Positions 39,561 to 48,164 of a stretch of DNA of 64,000 bases are shown in pieces. This DNA is from Bryobacterales bacterium. Lineage in GTDB: Bacteria > Acidobacteriota > Terriglobia > Bryobacterales > UBA6623. The DNA lies in contig JAJEHF010000065.1 of the NCBI GenBank assembly GCA_022823865.1, positions 89,418 through 153,417 on the forward strand, written 5' to 3'. The translations under genes and the position numbers were made by a program. The notes under the pieces were generated by a model. That model was not told the DNA's origin. It was given only the letters and a program-made list of their open reading frames with translations, and searched no databases. The number at the start of each line of letters is the position of its first letter. The stretch's first letter is position 1.

Positions 39561-39762
39561 CGGCCTGCTGGGCATGTACAGGGGCCTCTTGGGCCTCAGA
39601 CGGGGAGAAAGGCTGGAATTTGCCGAAAAACTCGCATAGGCCGTCGAAGGACCACCAAGCAAGGCCACCGACCGACGTGGTCGGCAAAGCTACTAAAGCC
39701 ACAGGCTGCTAACAGTGGCCTGAGGGGTTACTCCGATCGTTCTCAATTAGCAGTGAGGATCT

Positions 39763-40722
39763 TTGATATCATCAACAGTGAGAGGAGCAGATATCTCCGT
39801 GAAACAGATCACTAGGAATCAACACTTCGTTCCGGAGTTTTATCTCAAGAAATTTGCAAGCGAGGGTAAGATTGAAGTCCTCGATATAAAGGCGGAACGA
39901 ATCGGAAAACCCCGCAGCTATACGTCAGTCTGCTATAAAGAGTTCTTCTACGCCGTCGATACTGGTATTCAGGATGATGTCAGCCAAGCATTTGAAGATA
40001 TGTTTGGCCGCATCGAGAATGTGATTGCGAAGGCTCTACCACAAATCATCGAACGGGCAATCAATCTACAGCTAACCAACAGCGACTTAGACACGCTCGC
40101 GTATTTTATGAGCATCCAATGGCTCCGGACTGCTTTCTTTCGAGAAAGGATGCAGCAGATGCTGGGGGATTTAATGAAGCAGATGTTCAAAAAGGTAGTC
40201 AGCCTTCCGGGGTTTCAAGACTTCATCCGTGACACAGACAAAGGACACGACATGTCAGATGAACAGATAGAGAAGATGAAACACTTCCTCCAGTCCGACA
40301 ACTACAGCATTCGCTTCAACAACTATCAACATCTGAAATTCATGGGGCAGGAGCAGATCCATGGGTTTCACAATTGCCTATTGGGGAAGAAGTGGCAGAT
40401 CATCCTCTTGAAGCCCCCCTACCACTTCATAACATCTGACAACCCAGTTGCGGAATGGATGCCCCCTAGAAGAGGGATCTTTGGCCCGTCCTTCATGGAA
40501 CGGCTACACCTTCTCGCTCTCACACCTACCATTTTAATTGTGACTGACAAGCCTGACAGGACCGACATCGAGGAACCGCCGGTTGATCGCCTTTCGTATA
40601 ACACTACCGACGAGAATGGAGTCTTGATGTTCAACAGGATGCTCGCTGACCACGCACACCGGTTTGCCTACGCGTACAAAAGAGACGAACTAGAGCAAAT
40701 TCTAGATGGATTAGGGAATTAG
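39763..40722 (+). CDS. DUF4238 family protein
   Basis: 319 residues. The DUF4238 hallmarks are QHFVPEFYLKKFASEGKIEVLD near the N-terminus and YHFITSDNPVAEW about two thirds along. Function unknown; from memory such genes often sit in mobile regions. Start uncertain: TTG or ATG-like start at 39763 or GTG at 39799 (VKQITRNQHFVPEF). Clearly more AT-rich than the backbone, so acquired. It lies between transposase relics and a nuclease relic. Confidence 0.8.
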   Translation: MISSTVRGADISVKQITRNQHFVPEFYLKKFASEGKIEVLDIKAERIGKPRSYTSVCYKEFFYAVDTGIQDDVSQAFEDMFGRIENVIAKALPQIIERAINLQLTNSDLDTLAYFMSIQWLRTAFFRERMQQMLGDLMKQMFKKVVSLPGFQDFIRDTDKGHDMSDEQIEKMKHFLQSDNYSIRFNNYQHLKFMGQEQIHGFHNCLLGKKWQIILLKPPYHFITSDNPVAEWMPPRRGIFGPSFMERLHLLALTPTILIVTDKPDRTDIEEPPVDRLSYNTTDENGVLMFNRMLADHAHRFAYAYKRDELEQILDGLGN

Positions 40723-40759
40723 TAGCAATTCTTGCATCTCGATTGTGTTTATTGCTGGA

Positions 40760-40920
40760 CTGGTCTTTCAAGGAATCGAGCCTGAACTATCGTTCCCGTA
40801 GAGGAGTTGTAGTGGCTGTAACGCCGTTGTAGGTCTTCAAGGTGGTCTATTCCACCTCTGGGCCTAGTCACGATGTGATCGACTGTCAGGTCCTGAAACC
40901 AGAAAGAGTCGCCGAGTTCA
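40760..40920 (-). pseudogene. HNH endonuclease relic
   Basis: On the minus strand, a frame reads FQDLTVDHIVTRPRGGIDHL followed by EDLQRRYSHYNSSTGT, which matches the HNH core (xLxVDHIxPRxxGGxDHxxNLQxLCxxCN). The metal-coordinating cysteines are replaced (RRYSHYN), and no start or full-length frame exists. It converges on the DUF4238 gene. A degraded remnant, found only by translating a region without a long ORF. Confidence 0.5.
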
Positions 40921-41514
40921 GCTCTTGGAGGTTCGGATTAGGCTTCGATACATTGTTGATTAGCGATGTCAATGAATCGCGCTGAGACTCGGGCTTTCTG
41001 GGCTACGGGGGGCAGCAGCTAGCAACCTGTTCGGCACGGCGACTCGAGAAGAGGTCAGGTTGCATGGCAGGCAGGCCGTGTGGATGCAGTCCCTGCCGGT
41101 GCAAGCGTCCAATCCGGTGCTCAGTTGGCCCAAGAAACACCGGTGCGGCGACGACTTCAGGCGCTCACCAACCAGTCCAGTCAGAGGTACGTTGTTCCCG
41201 AAAAGGATGGATTGTCGGAACGATGCTGGCAGCCCGAGCTAGGGGAAATGTGACAAGTTTCATGGAAAGAAATCTGGGGGTCTCGGGCTCGAATTCTAGG
41301 TGATGCCTAGCTCTAACCCAATGTTTGACAGGCAGTTACGTCTCGCACAAGCTCCTGTCTCCACCCACCGATGTGACGAACTCTGATACTAGCCAAAGTT
41401 CTCAACGATAGTCCCGCGGATCTTTGGCGACTAGGGTTCGTGCACGGTCACCCCGGACACTGGGTCCCGAGCCACCGCGATTCGTATTCAGCGGCCCAGC
41501 GTTCGGTTCAAGGT
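40921..41514. other. Intergenic region in the mobile zone
   Basis: About 590 bases without a supported gene. Short open frames are present but none has domain features. Probably decayed DNA between the HNH relic and the integrase module; an attachment site could lie here, but no matching repeat was found. Confidence 0.4.
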
Positions 41515-41841
41515 TCAGGCGGGGTCCCTAGCAGATTGCTTGCCCGAGGCCCTTCCCCGCGAAATGATCGGTGTCAGGACCAACGCTGGGCTAGTCGGAG
41601 CGCTCTGCATTGCCTCAGCCTCGATGGTTCGAACCTTATCTCTCGGCAGGTTCCAGAACTCCGCCACCGCTGAGAGCGGAATCGAGATCCCGACTCGGTC
41701 GCCGATCAGGATCGTTTCAACTCGCAGCCGCTTGTGCCTGATCGCATCTCGCACAGTTTCCTTCGGCACATTCACCATCCGGGCCACCCCGGCAACCGAA
41801 AACAGCAACTCGGAATTAGTCATTCTTGGTACGGCCATCAC
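41515..41841 (-). CDS. Small helix-turn-helix protein, excisionase-like
   Basis: 108 residues. FSVAGVARMVNVPKETVRDAIRHKRLRVETILIGDRVGISIPLSAVAEFW is a winged-helix/MerR-like DNA-binding domain, as in excisionases and helix-turn-helix accessory proteins. It lies 16 bases downstream of the integrase on the same strand, so it is likely cotranscribed. The C-terminal third is low-complexity. Role in excision or regulation is inferred from position. Confidence 0.68.
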   Translation of the reverse strand: MMAVPRMTNSELLFSVAGVARMVNVPKETVRDAIRHKRLRVETILIGDRVGISIPLSAVAEFWNLPRDKVRTIEAEAMQSAPTSPALVLTPIISRGRASGKQSARDPA

Positions 41842-41857
41842 TCGTCCTCCTTTGGTG

Positions 41858-42964
41858 TCACTCGCTCGTTCCTGAAGAAGCCCAGATCACTTTGTCGAAG
41901 CGCTCCATTGCCCTGTCCATGCGAGGCTGCCTGTCGTTGACATACCGAAGAACGGTCCGCAGGTCCGAGTGCCCCAGAACTTCCTTCAGAGCGACCAAAT
42001 CCTTGGTCGCGTCATAAAACCAAGTCGCGAATGTGTGCCTTAGTGAATACAGGCTGAAGGGAGGGACAGCACCATCAACCGCCCTTAGAACACGCTCGTG
42101 CACTCCAATGAGACCGGAATATGTCAACGGCAGGTCAGGATCGCCGGCTCTCGCGCTTTCGTTATCGGCCCGTCTCGAAAACACCCACGGTCCGCGAGCA
42201 TTGGTGATGCGCTCGGCCAGAATCCGCTTGGATTCTCCGGTGAGTCGCAGCGTTCGCTTCCCGGCCCTCGTCTTGGAGTTCCTGATATGGAGCAGCCCTT
42301 GATCGAGGTCAACGTCCTCAACACGGATCTGCAAGGCCTCGGAATCCGGCCTGAGGCCCAGATTGAGCATGAGGCGGGCAACATCCCCAAGCGAGTGATG
42401 CCTGTCGGCCTGCTCGAGGTATTCGGATGCCTCTTCATGCGTTAACACCAGTTCGTTCCTCGAGTCACGGTCGCTGGGAACGTCGATGCCAACGAACGGA
42501 TCCTCTTCGAGCCATCGGTGGTCCAGCGCGAACCGTGCGCATTGACGGCCGGCAAGAAAGTCCTTCCGGAGAGTGACTTCGAGCCGTCCCGTCTGGCGTC
42601 TCCAAGTCAAGTAATCGAGCACGTCTGCGCGCTTCCAGGTAGAGATGGCCCGCTGGCCCATGAATTCCATCCAGCTCGTGAGCGACGTAGCAATACGCCT
42701 CGCCGTAGCGGGCTTGTCACGGTGCTTTGCTTCCTTGTGAGCGAGGTAGTGCTCGACAGCCTTCGCGAACGCAACATGCTTGATCGGCTCGGGCTCGCCC
42801 AACTGCACACGGAGCCTATGCGCGTCTCTTAGCTTCCTGGCGGCTCCGAGGTTTTCTCTTGTAGCTTCGAGTCCAGTCACGACCACTACGCGTGGCTGGC
42901 CGTGGACCTGAAACCGGTATCTCCAGCGACCGTCCTTGGCGTCTATGCCCGGAGCTCCCTTCAT
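41858..42964 (-). CDS. Tyrosine recombinase/phage integrase
   Basis: 368 residues from ATG 42964 (MKGAPGIDAKDGRWRYRF); a longer frame reaches 43018. An SAM-like core-binding domain (about 60-150) precedes the catalytic domain: LMLNLGLRPDSEALQI (first Arg), SLYSLRHTFATWF (Arg of the H/K-x-x-R box; the first position is Tyr rather than His), LKEVLGHSDLRTVLRYVN (His and Tyr nucleophile region). Probably integrates an element at a tRNA or similar site. It overlaps the upstream excisionase-like frame. Confidence 0.85.
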   Translation of the reverse strand: MKGAPGIDAKDGRWRYRFQVHGQPRVVVVTGLEATRENLGAARKLRDAHRLRVQLGEPEPIKHVAFAKAVEHYLAHKEAKHRDKPATARRIATSLTSWMEFMGQRAISTWKRADVLDYLTWRRQTGRLEVTLRKDFLAGRQCARFALDHRWLEEDPFVGIDVPSDRDSRNELVLTHEEASEYLEQADRHHSLGDVARLMLNLGLRPDSEALQIRVEDVDLDQGLLHIRNSKTRAGKRTLRLTGESKRILAERITNARGPWVFSRRADNESARAGDPDLPLTYSGLIGVHERVLRAVDGAVPPFSLYSLRHTFATWFYDATKDLVALKEVLGHSDLRTVLRYVNDRQPRMDRAMERFDKVIWASSGTSE

Positions 42965-43157
42965 CTTGTTGACTTGCTTGTTTGCTCTTGGCAATGATCC
43001 ATTCCTCCAATAGTCCAAGGTGATAGCGCGGGAAGCGGCCGATCTTCGCGCAAGGTGGCCCCTGACCGGCCAACCGGAGCCGTCGCAACGAGTGCTCGGA
43101 GATCCCCAGCACGCTTGCAGCTTCGGCTTCGGTCGTCAGGCTGGCCACGGTAGTCAT
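42816..43157 (-). CDS. Excisionase-like HTH protein upstream of and overlapping the integrase
   Basis: 113 residues from ATG 43157 (MTTVASLTTEAEAASVLGIS). The helix-turn-helix LTTEAEAASVLGISEHSLRR, LRLAGQGPPCAKIGRFPRYH and LGLLEEWII is a standard HTH_17 excisionase motif, about residues 7-55. The remaining residues are an Arg-rich shadow of the integrase frame, so the natural end may be earlier or a frameshift may exist. The overlap with integrase is about 150 bases. A possible upstream ORF (43154-43447) ends as ATGA on its start, but is not convincing. Confidence 0.6.
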   Translation of the reverse strand: MTTVASLTTEAEAASVLGISEHSLRRLRLAGQGPPCAKIGRFPRYHLGLLEEWIIAKSKQASQQDEGSSGHRRQGRSLEIPVSGPRPATRSGRDWTRSYKRKPRSRQEAKRRA

Positions 43158-43449
43158 CGTGCGGCAACCTCCCAAGGCACACCGTGTGAAACGCGGTGTC
43201 TCTTACGTGAACCGAACACGGTCAAACCCGCCTCGATCTGAATTCGATTGCACTCAAGGGAATGGACCGCCGAACTCTTTCCTGGCTGAGACCGGGTGAG
43301 TTCATCTATCCCGAGGCGACACCAAGAATCTCGATGCGCAAGCCGAGTCCCCGCCGAGTCGCGCTGCCAAATGGACACTGCGCAATCCGATACGACACCG
43401 ATATCGGTCGCGCGTGACTGATTCCAGATCCTGATTCGCTCGTTCACTA

Positions 43450-43464
43450 TTGAATTAGATTCAA
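43450..43464. promoter_or_regulatory. Palindromic operator-like site upstream of xis/int
   Basis: TTGAATTAGATTCAA is a perfect 6-3-6 palindrome (TTGAAT-TAG-ATTCAA). It lies about 290 bases upstream of the xis start in an AT-rich stretch. A matching site sits before the repressor gene, so both may be bound by that repressor; inference only. Confidence 0.5.
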
Positions 43465-43840
43465 GTTCTTGCCGTTAGGTTACATGTTTCCGGGGTTTTT
43501 TCCTATTTTCTTTGCCTCAATCCCGCAGCCGAGCACGGGGTAGATTGGTATTGCATGCCCGCCATGCACAAGATGCTACCGATGACACACGCGCTTCTCA
43601 AAGCTGTGCTGTGGGGTGGCTTGGCTGGGCGAGTAGCCCCTTAACGTCTGTTGATCCTGCGTAAGTCTAAGCAAATGCCGTGCGCTGAAGAGCGACCAGT
43701 CCCCGACTTGACTGAGCAGTAGCTCGGAGTCTCAGCGCCTCAACGGCACATCCGCCGAAGCCACAGCGACAGCAGGCAGCGAGACTTCGACCACCAAGCA
43801 TGTCGGTGTCAGTCGTGGCGATCGCAGGGCCAGCATGATG

Positions 43841-43855
43841 ATGAATTCTATTCAA
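43841..43855. promoter_or_regulatory. Second palindromic operator-like site, before the repressor gene
   Basis: ATGAATTCTATTCAA keeps the same spacing and half-sites (ATGAAT-TCT-ATTCAA) as the site at 43450, with one changed base. It ends 35 bases before ATG 43891 of the CI-like repressor, in the right place for autoregulation. Confidence 0.5.
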
Positions 43856-43890
43856 AGTTTCAGTTGCGACGCGTTGCTACACTCAAGAAC

Positions 43891-44532
43891 ATGCTCGGGG
43901 ATCGCTTAGCCCAGTCGCGAAAGCGAAACGGATGGTCCCAAGGGCGTCTCGCCTCTGCGATGGGGGATCGATACGACGGGTCGATGATCTCCCATGTCGA
44001 GGCTGGCCGCTCGACACTTCACTTCGATGGCTTGGTGAAAGCAGCCCGAGCGCTGGACGTCTCGATCGACTATCTTGCGGGCCTTACCGAAGACCCCACA
44101 CCGGCAGATGATCGATCCCCCTCGAACACTTCCACACTGCAGCGGGTGCCGTTACGAGAGGTTGCTGACAGCGAGGGACGGAGAACGGATCTCGCGTCCG
44201 CGCCTCCGATAGGGCATCTCGCGTTTCGCCGTGAGTGGATGGAGACACACCGGATCAGTCCCGACAACTGCAGCGCAATCGAGGTTCTGGACGACTTGAT
44301 GGAGCCGACGATTCAAGTGGGGGCATGGGTCTTGGTGGACCATCGGCGAACGATCCGCCAAGGGAGCAGCATTTTCGCCGTGAATCTTGGGGACGACTTG
44401 TATGTCAGGCGGGCAGTCTACTCCGACGAGGATTGGTTGCTTGTCGGCGACAACCCCAAGTGTGAGACCTTGGCGTGGCCACGGGAAGCTAGGGTGCTGG
44501 GTCAGGTGGTGTGGATGGGGAGGCTTCTGTGA
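43891..44532 (+). CDS. CI-like repressor with HTH and inactive S24 (LexA-like) domain
   Basis: 213 residues from ATG 43891. An N-terminal HTH_3 domain (LAQSRKRNGWSQGRLASAMG, about residues 6-60) is followed by a LexA/CI S24 domain: EVLDDLMEPTIQVGAWVLVD and DLYVRRAVYS, VGDNPK, LGQVVWMGRLL. The catalytic Ser that should precede MEPT is Leu136, and the catalytic Lys is Arg (173/174). Self-cleavage in response to DNA damage should therefore be lost. Likely controls the divergent int/xis genes. Two palindromes nearby are candidate operators. Confidence 0.82.
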   Translation: MLGDRLAQSRKRNGWSQGRLASAMGDRYDGSMISHVEAGRSTLHFDGLVKAARALDVSIDYLAGLTEDPTPADDRSPSNTSTLQRVPLREVADSEGRRTDLASAPPIGHLAFRREWMETHRISPDNCSAIEVLDDLMEPTIQVGAWVLVDHRRTIRQGSSIFAVNLGDDLYVRRAVYSDEDWLLVGDNPKCETLAWPREARVLGQVVWMGRLL

Positions 44533-44696
44533 GTTAGTTGCGTCGCCCTAGCAATGTTCCAGACTCTACGGCGGCTCCTGAATTGGAATCGCAACCCGGG
44601 CACAGGAAGCCGAGGCCAGCACACCACGCCTCCTTTCACTCGGGAATCATGGCTTGACCCGTCGGTCGGCGGCTCGTTGCTGAATGCGCTGATCTC

Positions 44697-45548
44697 GTGA
44701 GTCCGGTCGGGATGGACGACGCCTATTTGGGCTGGGATGCTACCATTCCATCCTCGGTTCGAATGAAAGAGAGCGAGTTGCCAAGAAGACGAACCGCGCT
44801 GGGTCGACGGAGAGTCGCCGATCACGTCATGGGCCGGGACGAAGAGAATCCGCTTCGGCAACTGCTTGAGGCGGATCTTGACGTCACGTTGCATGCCGCC
44901 ATCAAGGACGGTGATCCCGCAGTCGTGCGGGATCTGCTTCGGTCCGGAGCCGACCCCGACGCCGTTGTCACCGCGAAAGACGGAGACAGTCAAGTCGTCG
45001 CGGCCGCTTTGCACACGGCTGTGGACGAAGGGAACCCTGAGATCGTGCGAATACTCCTTGATGCGGGGGCGGAGCCAAGTGTCAGTTCGGACGGAGTGAA
45101 GGGCAAGTGCAAAATGGCTGGCACGGCACTTCATATCGCCGTATCCCGGCAGCACCTTGGCATCGTCCAACTCCTGTTGAGAACGGGTGCGGACACCGAG
45201 GTGCTCGAGGTGATGATCGAGGGCGCCAGGGAGATCAGGCGGACCGCTTTGTTCGCCTCGGCAACGGAAGGCTGGCTGGCTGGCGTCCGGGCACTGCTGG
45301 AGGCGGGGGCCGACCCCAATGCTGTTTCCGCGGATATTGATCGAGAGCGCGGAGTCCTTTGGTCTGCGCTCCATGCGGCTGCCGCCAAGGGTCACGCCGG
45401 AGTCGTGCGGGCACTGCTGGGGGCTGGAGCAGCTCACGACGCCTTGACGAACGAAGGGGAGACAGCGCTCCAGCTTGCGCGCAGTCGGGATCACGATTCC
45501 TGTGTAGCGATTCTGGAGGAAGCCGCGCGAGGAGAAATGTCGCATTGA
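44697..45548 (+). CDS. Ankyrin-repeat protein
   Basis: 283 residues, mostly ankyrin repeats: DVTLHAAIKDGDPAVVRDLL, AALHTAVDEGNPEIVRILLD, TALHIAVSRQHLGIVQLLLR, TALFASATEGWLAGVRALLE, SALHAAAAKGHAGVVRALLG and TALQLARSRDHDSCVAILEE, with longer loops between some repeats. No signal or catalytic domain seen. Start uncertain (GTG 44697 or ATG 44712/44763). Probably a protein-binding scaffold. It follows the repressor by 165 bases. Confidence 0.78.
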   Translation: MSPVGMDDAYLGWDATIPSSVRMKESELPRRRTALGRRRVADHVMGRDEENPLRQLLEADLDVTLHAAIKDGDPAVVRDLLRSGADPDAVVTAKDGDSQVVAAALHTAVDEGNPEIVRILLDAGAEPSVSSDGVKGKCKMAGTALHIAVSRQHLGIVQLLLRTGADTEVLEVMIEGAREIRRTALFASATEGWLAGVRALLEAGADPNAVSADIDRERGVLWSALHAAAAKGHAGVVRALLGAGAAHDALTNEGETALQLARSRDHDSCVAILEEAARGEMSH

Positions 45549-45863
45549 ATTCACTGGGCGGCACGTTGGAATCGGCCGCTGGAGAAATGTCTTCGGCCAA
45601 GGGGTGGGTCAACTAGACCCCGGATTCCCGAACCGGCGCACCCGCCACGAACAACCGTTCGAAACCTAGCCGCCCCCAACAAGCGCAAGCGTTGCTGCGC
45701 GTGATCTCAGGCGACAAGACACATAGTCAAAAATGGGTGAGTAGTTGCAGGAATTCTATCCACGAACCTGTTTCTGTGAGATGGCTACAAACCAACGCTT
45801 CCGAACTCAATTGGTTTGATGCGGGGCCAGCCTTCCGCGCAAAGCTCAGCGGAGGAATACGCA
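45549..45863. other. Intergenic region containing the left 41-bp direct repeat
   Basis: About 315 bases between convergent genes (ankyrin protein and prolyl oligopeptidase). It holds the left copy of the 41-bp direct repeat (45692-45732) and marks the left edge of the RiPP-like cluster. No gene supported. Confidence 0.45.
45692..45732. repeat. 41-bp direct repeat, left copy
   Basis: A 41-base sequence starting TTGCTGCGCGTGATCTCAGG is identical at 60249-60289 in the same orientation; some similarity (GAGTAGTT) continues just beyond. The repeats bracket the whole minus-strand RiPP-like cluster, about 14.6 kb. They may be ends of an insertion element or traces of integration. Confidence 0.8.
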
Positions 45864-47969
45864 CTACGGCGGTTGCACTCCGAGTTCGCGTGCCAAGAAG
45901 ACGAGGACGTCCGTTTCCTTATCGATCAGCGACTGCAGCCCGCCGCTGCCGAGATGGCCGCCTTGGCGCCGCACCCGCAAGATAACCGGATTCGGGGATT
46001 CTTGCGCGAATTGCAATGCCGCCGCGAACTTGAAGCTATGCAGAGGGACGACGCGGTCGTCGTGAAGCCCGGCCGTCACAAGGACGCTGGGATACTCAAC
46101 GTTCGGTTTGGCATTGTGAACCGGAGAGTAGGAGACTAGAGCCTGAAACTCGTCGGCAACATCGGGGGAGCCGAATTCCGGCGTCCATGCCCAGCCAATT
46201 GTAAAACGGGGAAACCGTAACATGTCCAAGACGCCGTTTCGCAGAACCGCCGCCCTAAATAGCCTTGGACGCTGCAATATGCAAACGGCCGCCACCAAAG
46301 CTCCGTTGCTCGCCCCGGTGACGGCCAGTTTCGACGACGACGTATAGCCCTGTTCGATCAACCACTCCGCTGCCCGGATCGTGTCGCTAAACGTTACCTG
46401 TTTCCGAGTCTTCGTGGCAGCGTGATGCCAATCCCTCCCGTACTCGCCGCCACCCCGAACGCCTGGCATCGCGAGGAGCCCTCCCATCTCCATCCACAAC
46501 AGATCTGGGACGGAAAACGAAGGGGTTACCGGAATCCCGAAACCTCCATAGACCCGTAGCTGGGTGGGTTGTTCCCGCGAGCGGTCACCGTCACGGCGGT
46601 GGCTGATGTAGATCGGTATCATTTGCCCGTCGGAGCCGGGATAGAATTCCAAGTGAGTTGCAATCTGATCGAAGTCGGCATCGATTCCCTGCACTGCAAC
46701 GGCAGTGCTCCTCGCGGTTTCCAAATCCAACTCGTAAACGGTATGGGGCTGCGTAAAGCTGGTGAAGGTGTACAAGACCGACGTTGCGGACGAATCCCTG
46801 CGAAACCCAAACGCCCGCCCGAGTGCCGGAAGCGCGACTTCAACTCGTTCCGTCCCTCGAATACTCATGAGCCTGACCACAGTGTGCGAGTCCCTGAGAT
46901 AGGACAGTACCAGAAGTCCATCGACATAGGTAGCAGCTACCAAGACATCATCCGATTCGGGAACAATGGTGGTCCAGCTGCTGGGACTTGAATCATCTAA
47001 TTCCATCCCAATCAATCGCCCACGCACAGCACCTTGGTTAGTGCGAACGAAGACGGTGTCTTGCTCGTTGCCTACGAATTCAAACTCGTGCTGGAACTGA
47101 TCGCCGAGCACAAGTTCATCGAGACGTTCGTGTTGCAGTCTGCGCAGAATTAGCTGGTTTCGCCGGTCCGCTCCCTTTCGTATGTTCAGGATCAAAAATC
47201 GTCCGTCAGCACTCTCCAGTGCGGAGTAAGTTAACTCGGGACGATCCGGTTCGCTGTAGATCAGAACATCTTGGGATGGAGGCGTCCCCAAAACATGGAG
47301 AAAAACTCCTGCTTGCGCCATTCCCATTTCAGCCGCAGACTCCTTCAAGACGAAACGGTTATAATAGACTCCGTCGCCTAAGGCGGTCCAAGCGATGGGA
47401 TCTGGCCTAGTCCCCCGCAGCGTATCGGGAAGGGGTTCGCGCGGGTTAACGCTCACGAACGCCACCTCCCGCCGGTCCGAGCCGCTAGAGCGAATCTGGT
47501 ATGCGACGACACTGCCGTCCGGGCTAGGAAACACCGAGCCCAGTGACTGACCCGGCTCCAAGTCGGAAGTTGGGTCCACTAGGACGTGCCTCCGTCCCGT
47601 CACCAAATCCGAGAAGAAAAGAGCGGACTGATCCGCCGAACTCCCCCGGAAGAGGTAGAAATACTTCGCGCCAGCCCGACTGAAGTCACTGTACCGGTCG
47701 TGCCGCCAAAGGCCCGCTAGGCGTACTTGAATCGCGCTCCGCAAGTCCCCGGCGCCCAAATACTCCCGCGCAAGCCGATCCTGCTGGTCAACCCACTCCT
47801 TCGTGTCATCGCGGTCCAAATCCTCAAGCCACCGGTAAGGGTCGGGAACCCTTACGCCATGCATGGTATCAATGGTGTCCCCCCGCTTCGTAGCTGGGTA
47901 CTCGAGGGCGAGGATCGCACCGGCCGCGACAATGAGGCCAAGGCCCCCAACAACAGTTCTATATGGCAC
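45864..47969 (-). CDS. Prolyl oligopeptidase (S9A) family protein, membrane-anchored
   Basis: 701 residues from GTG 47969, preceded by AGGAGG at eight bases; the ATG at 47990 is a poorer start. An N-terminal hydrophobic segment (VVGGLGLIVAAGAILALEY) suggests a signal anchor. The beta-propeller (about 60-400) precedes the catalytic domain: GASNGALV (nucleophile Ser, about residue 554), HDDRVVPLHSFKF (Asp) and RQGGHLGSGG (His, about 672). Prolyl oligopeptidases cut after proline and some also cyclise RiPP peptides. Its position at the end of the peptide cluster suggests processing, but it may be an independent gene. Confidence 0.88.
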   Translation of the reverse strand: MPYRTVVGGLGLIVAAGAILALEYPATKRGDTIDTMHGVRVPDPYRWLEDLDRDDTKEWVDQQDRLAREYLGAGDLRSAIQVRLAGLWRHDRYSDFSRAGAKYFYLFRGSSADQSALFFSDLVTGRRHVLVDPTSDLEPGQSLGSVFPSPDGSVVAYQIRSSGSDRREVAFVSVNPREPLPDTLRGTRPDPIAWTALGDGVYYNRFVLKESAAEMGMAQAGVFLHVLGTPPSQDVLIYSEPDRPELTYSALESADGRFLILNIRKGADRRNQLILRRLQHERLDELVLGDQFQHEFEFVGNEQDTVFVRTNQGAVRGRLIGMELDDSSPSSWTTIVPESDDVLVAATYVDGLLVLSYLRDSHTVVRLMSIRGTERVEVALPALGRAFGFRRDSSATSVLYTFTSFTQPHTVYELDLETARSTAVAVQGIDADFDQIATHLEFYPGSDGQMIPIYISHRRDGDRSREQPTQLRVYGGFGIPVTPSFSVPDLLWMEMGGLLAMPGVRGGGEYGRDWHHAATKTRKQVTFSDTIRAAEWLIEQGYTSSSKLAVTGASNGALVAAVCILQRPRLFRAAVLRNGVLDMLRFPRFTIGWAWTPEFGSPDVADEFQALVSYSPVHNAKPNVEYPSVLVTAGLHDDRVVPLHSFKFAAALQFAQESPNPVILRVRRQGGHLGSGGLQSLIDKETDVLVFLARELGVQPP

Positions 47970-48164
47970 AATCTCATCCTCCTGATGCATCCGCCACGTA
48001 ACTCATCGGTCCGCACAAGCACAGCCGCCCGAAGCTAGCAGTAGCAACACCGACAAGACACATGAAGCCCGCAGACTAACTGATCAGATTTCATCCCAGC
48101 ACGGCACCCTCCGCAGACGCCCTTAGTGGTGCGCCGCTGTCTTCACACCTCGATTTCTAGGCGC

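Larger units (their letters stand above)
43158..43890. other. Divergent regulatory region between xis/int and the repressor
   Basis: About 730 bases between divergent genes. It includes an AT-rich stretch (43440-43520) and the two palindromes. A weak ORF on the minus strand (43154-43447) has only its ATGA coupling to xis in its favour. No CRISPR or long repeats. Confidence 0.45.

Noticed and set aside
43154..43447. 97-codon minus-strand ORF ending ATGA on the excisionase start
   Set aside because: Only the overlap supports it; GTG start without ribosome site and no domain.
44500..45700. Second copy of the tRNA-Cys or tRNA-Gly 3' end as an attachment site for the integrase
   Set aside because: I searched by eye for the tRNA T-arm and acceptor sequence and found only weak partial matches near 45620.
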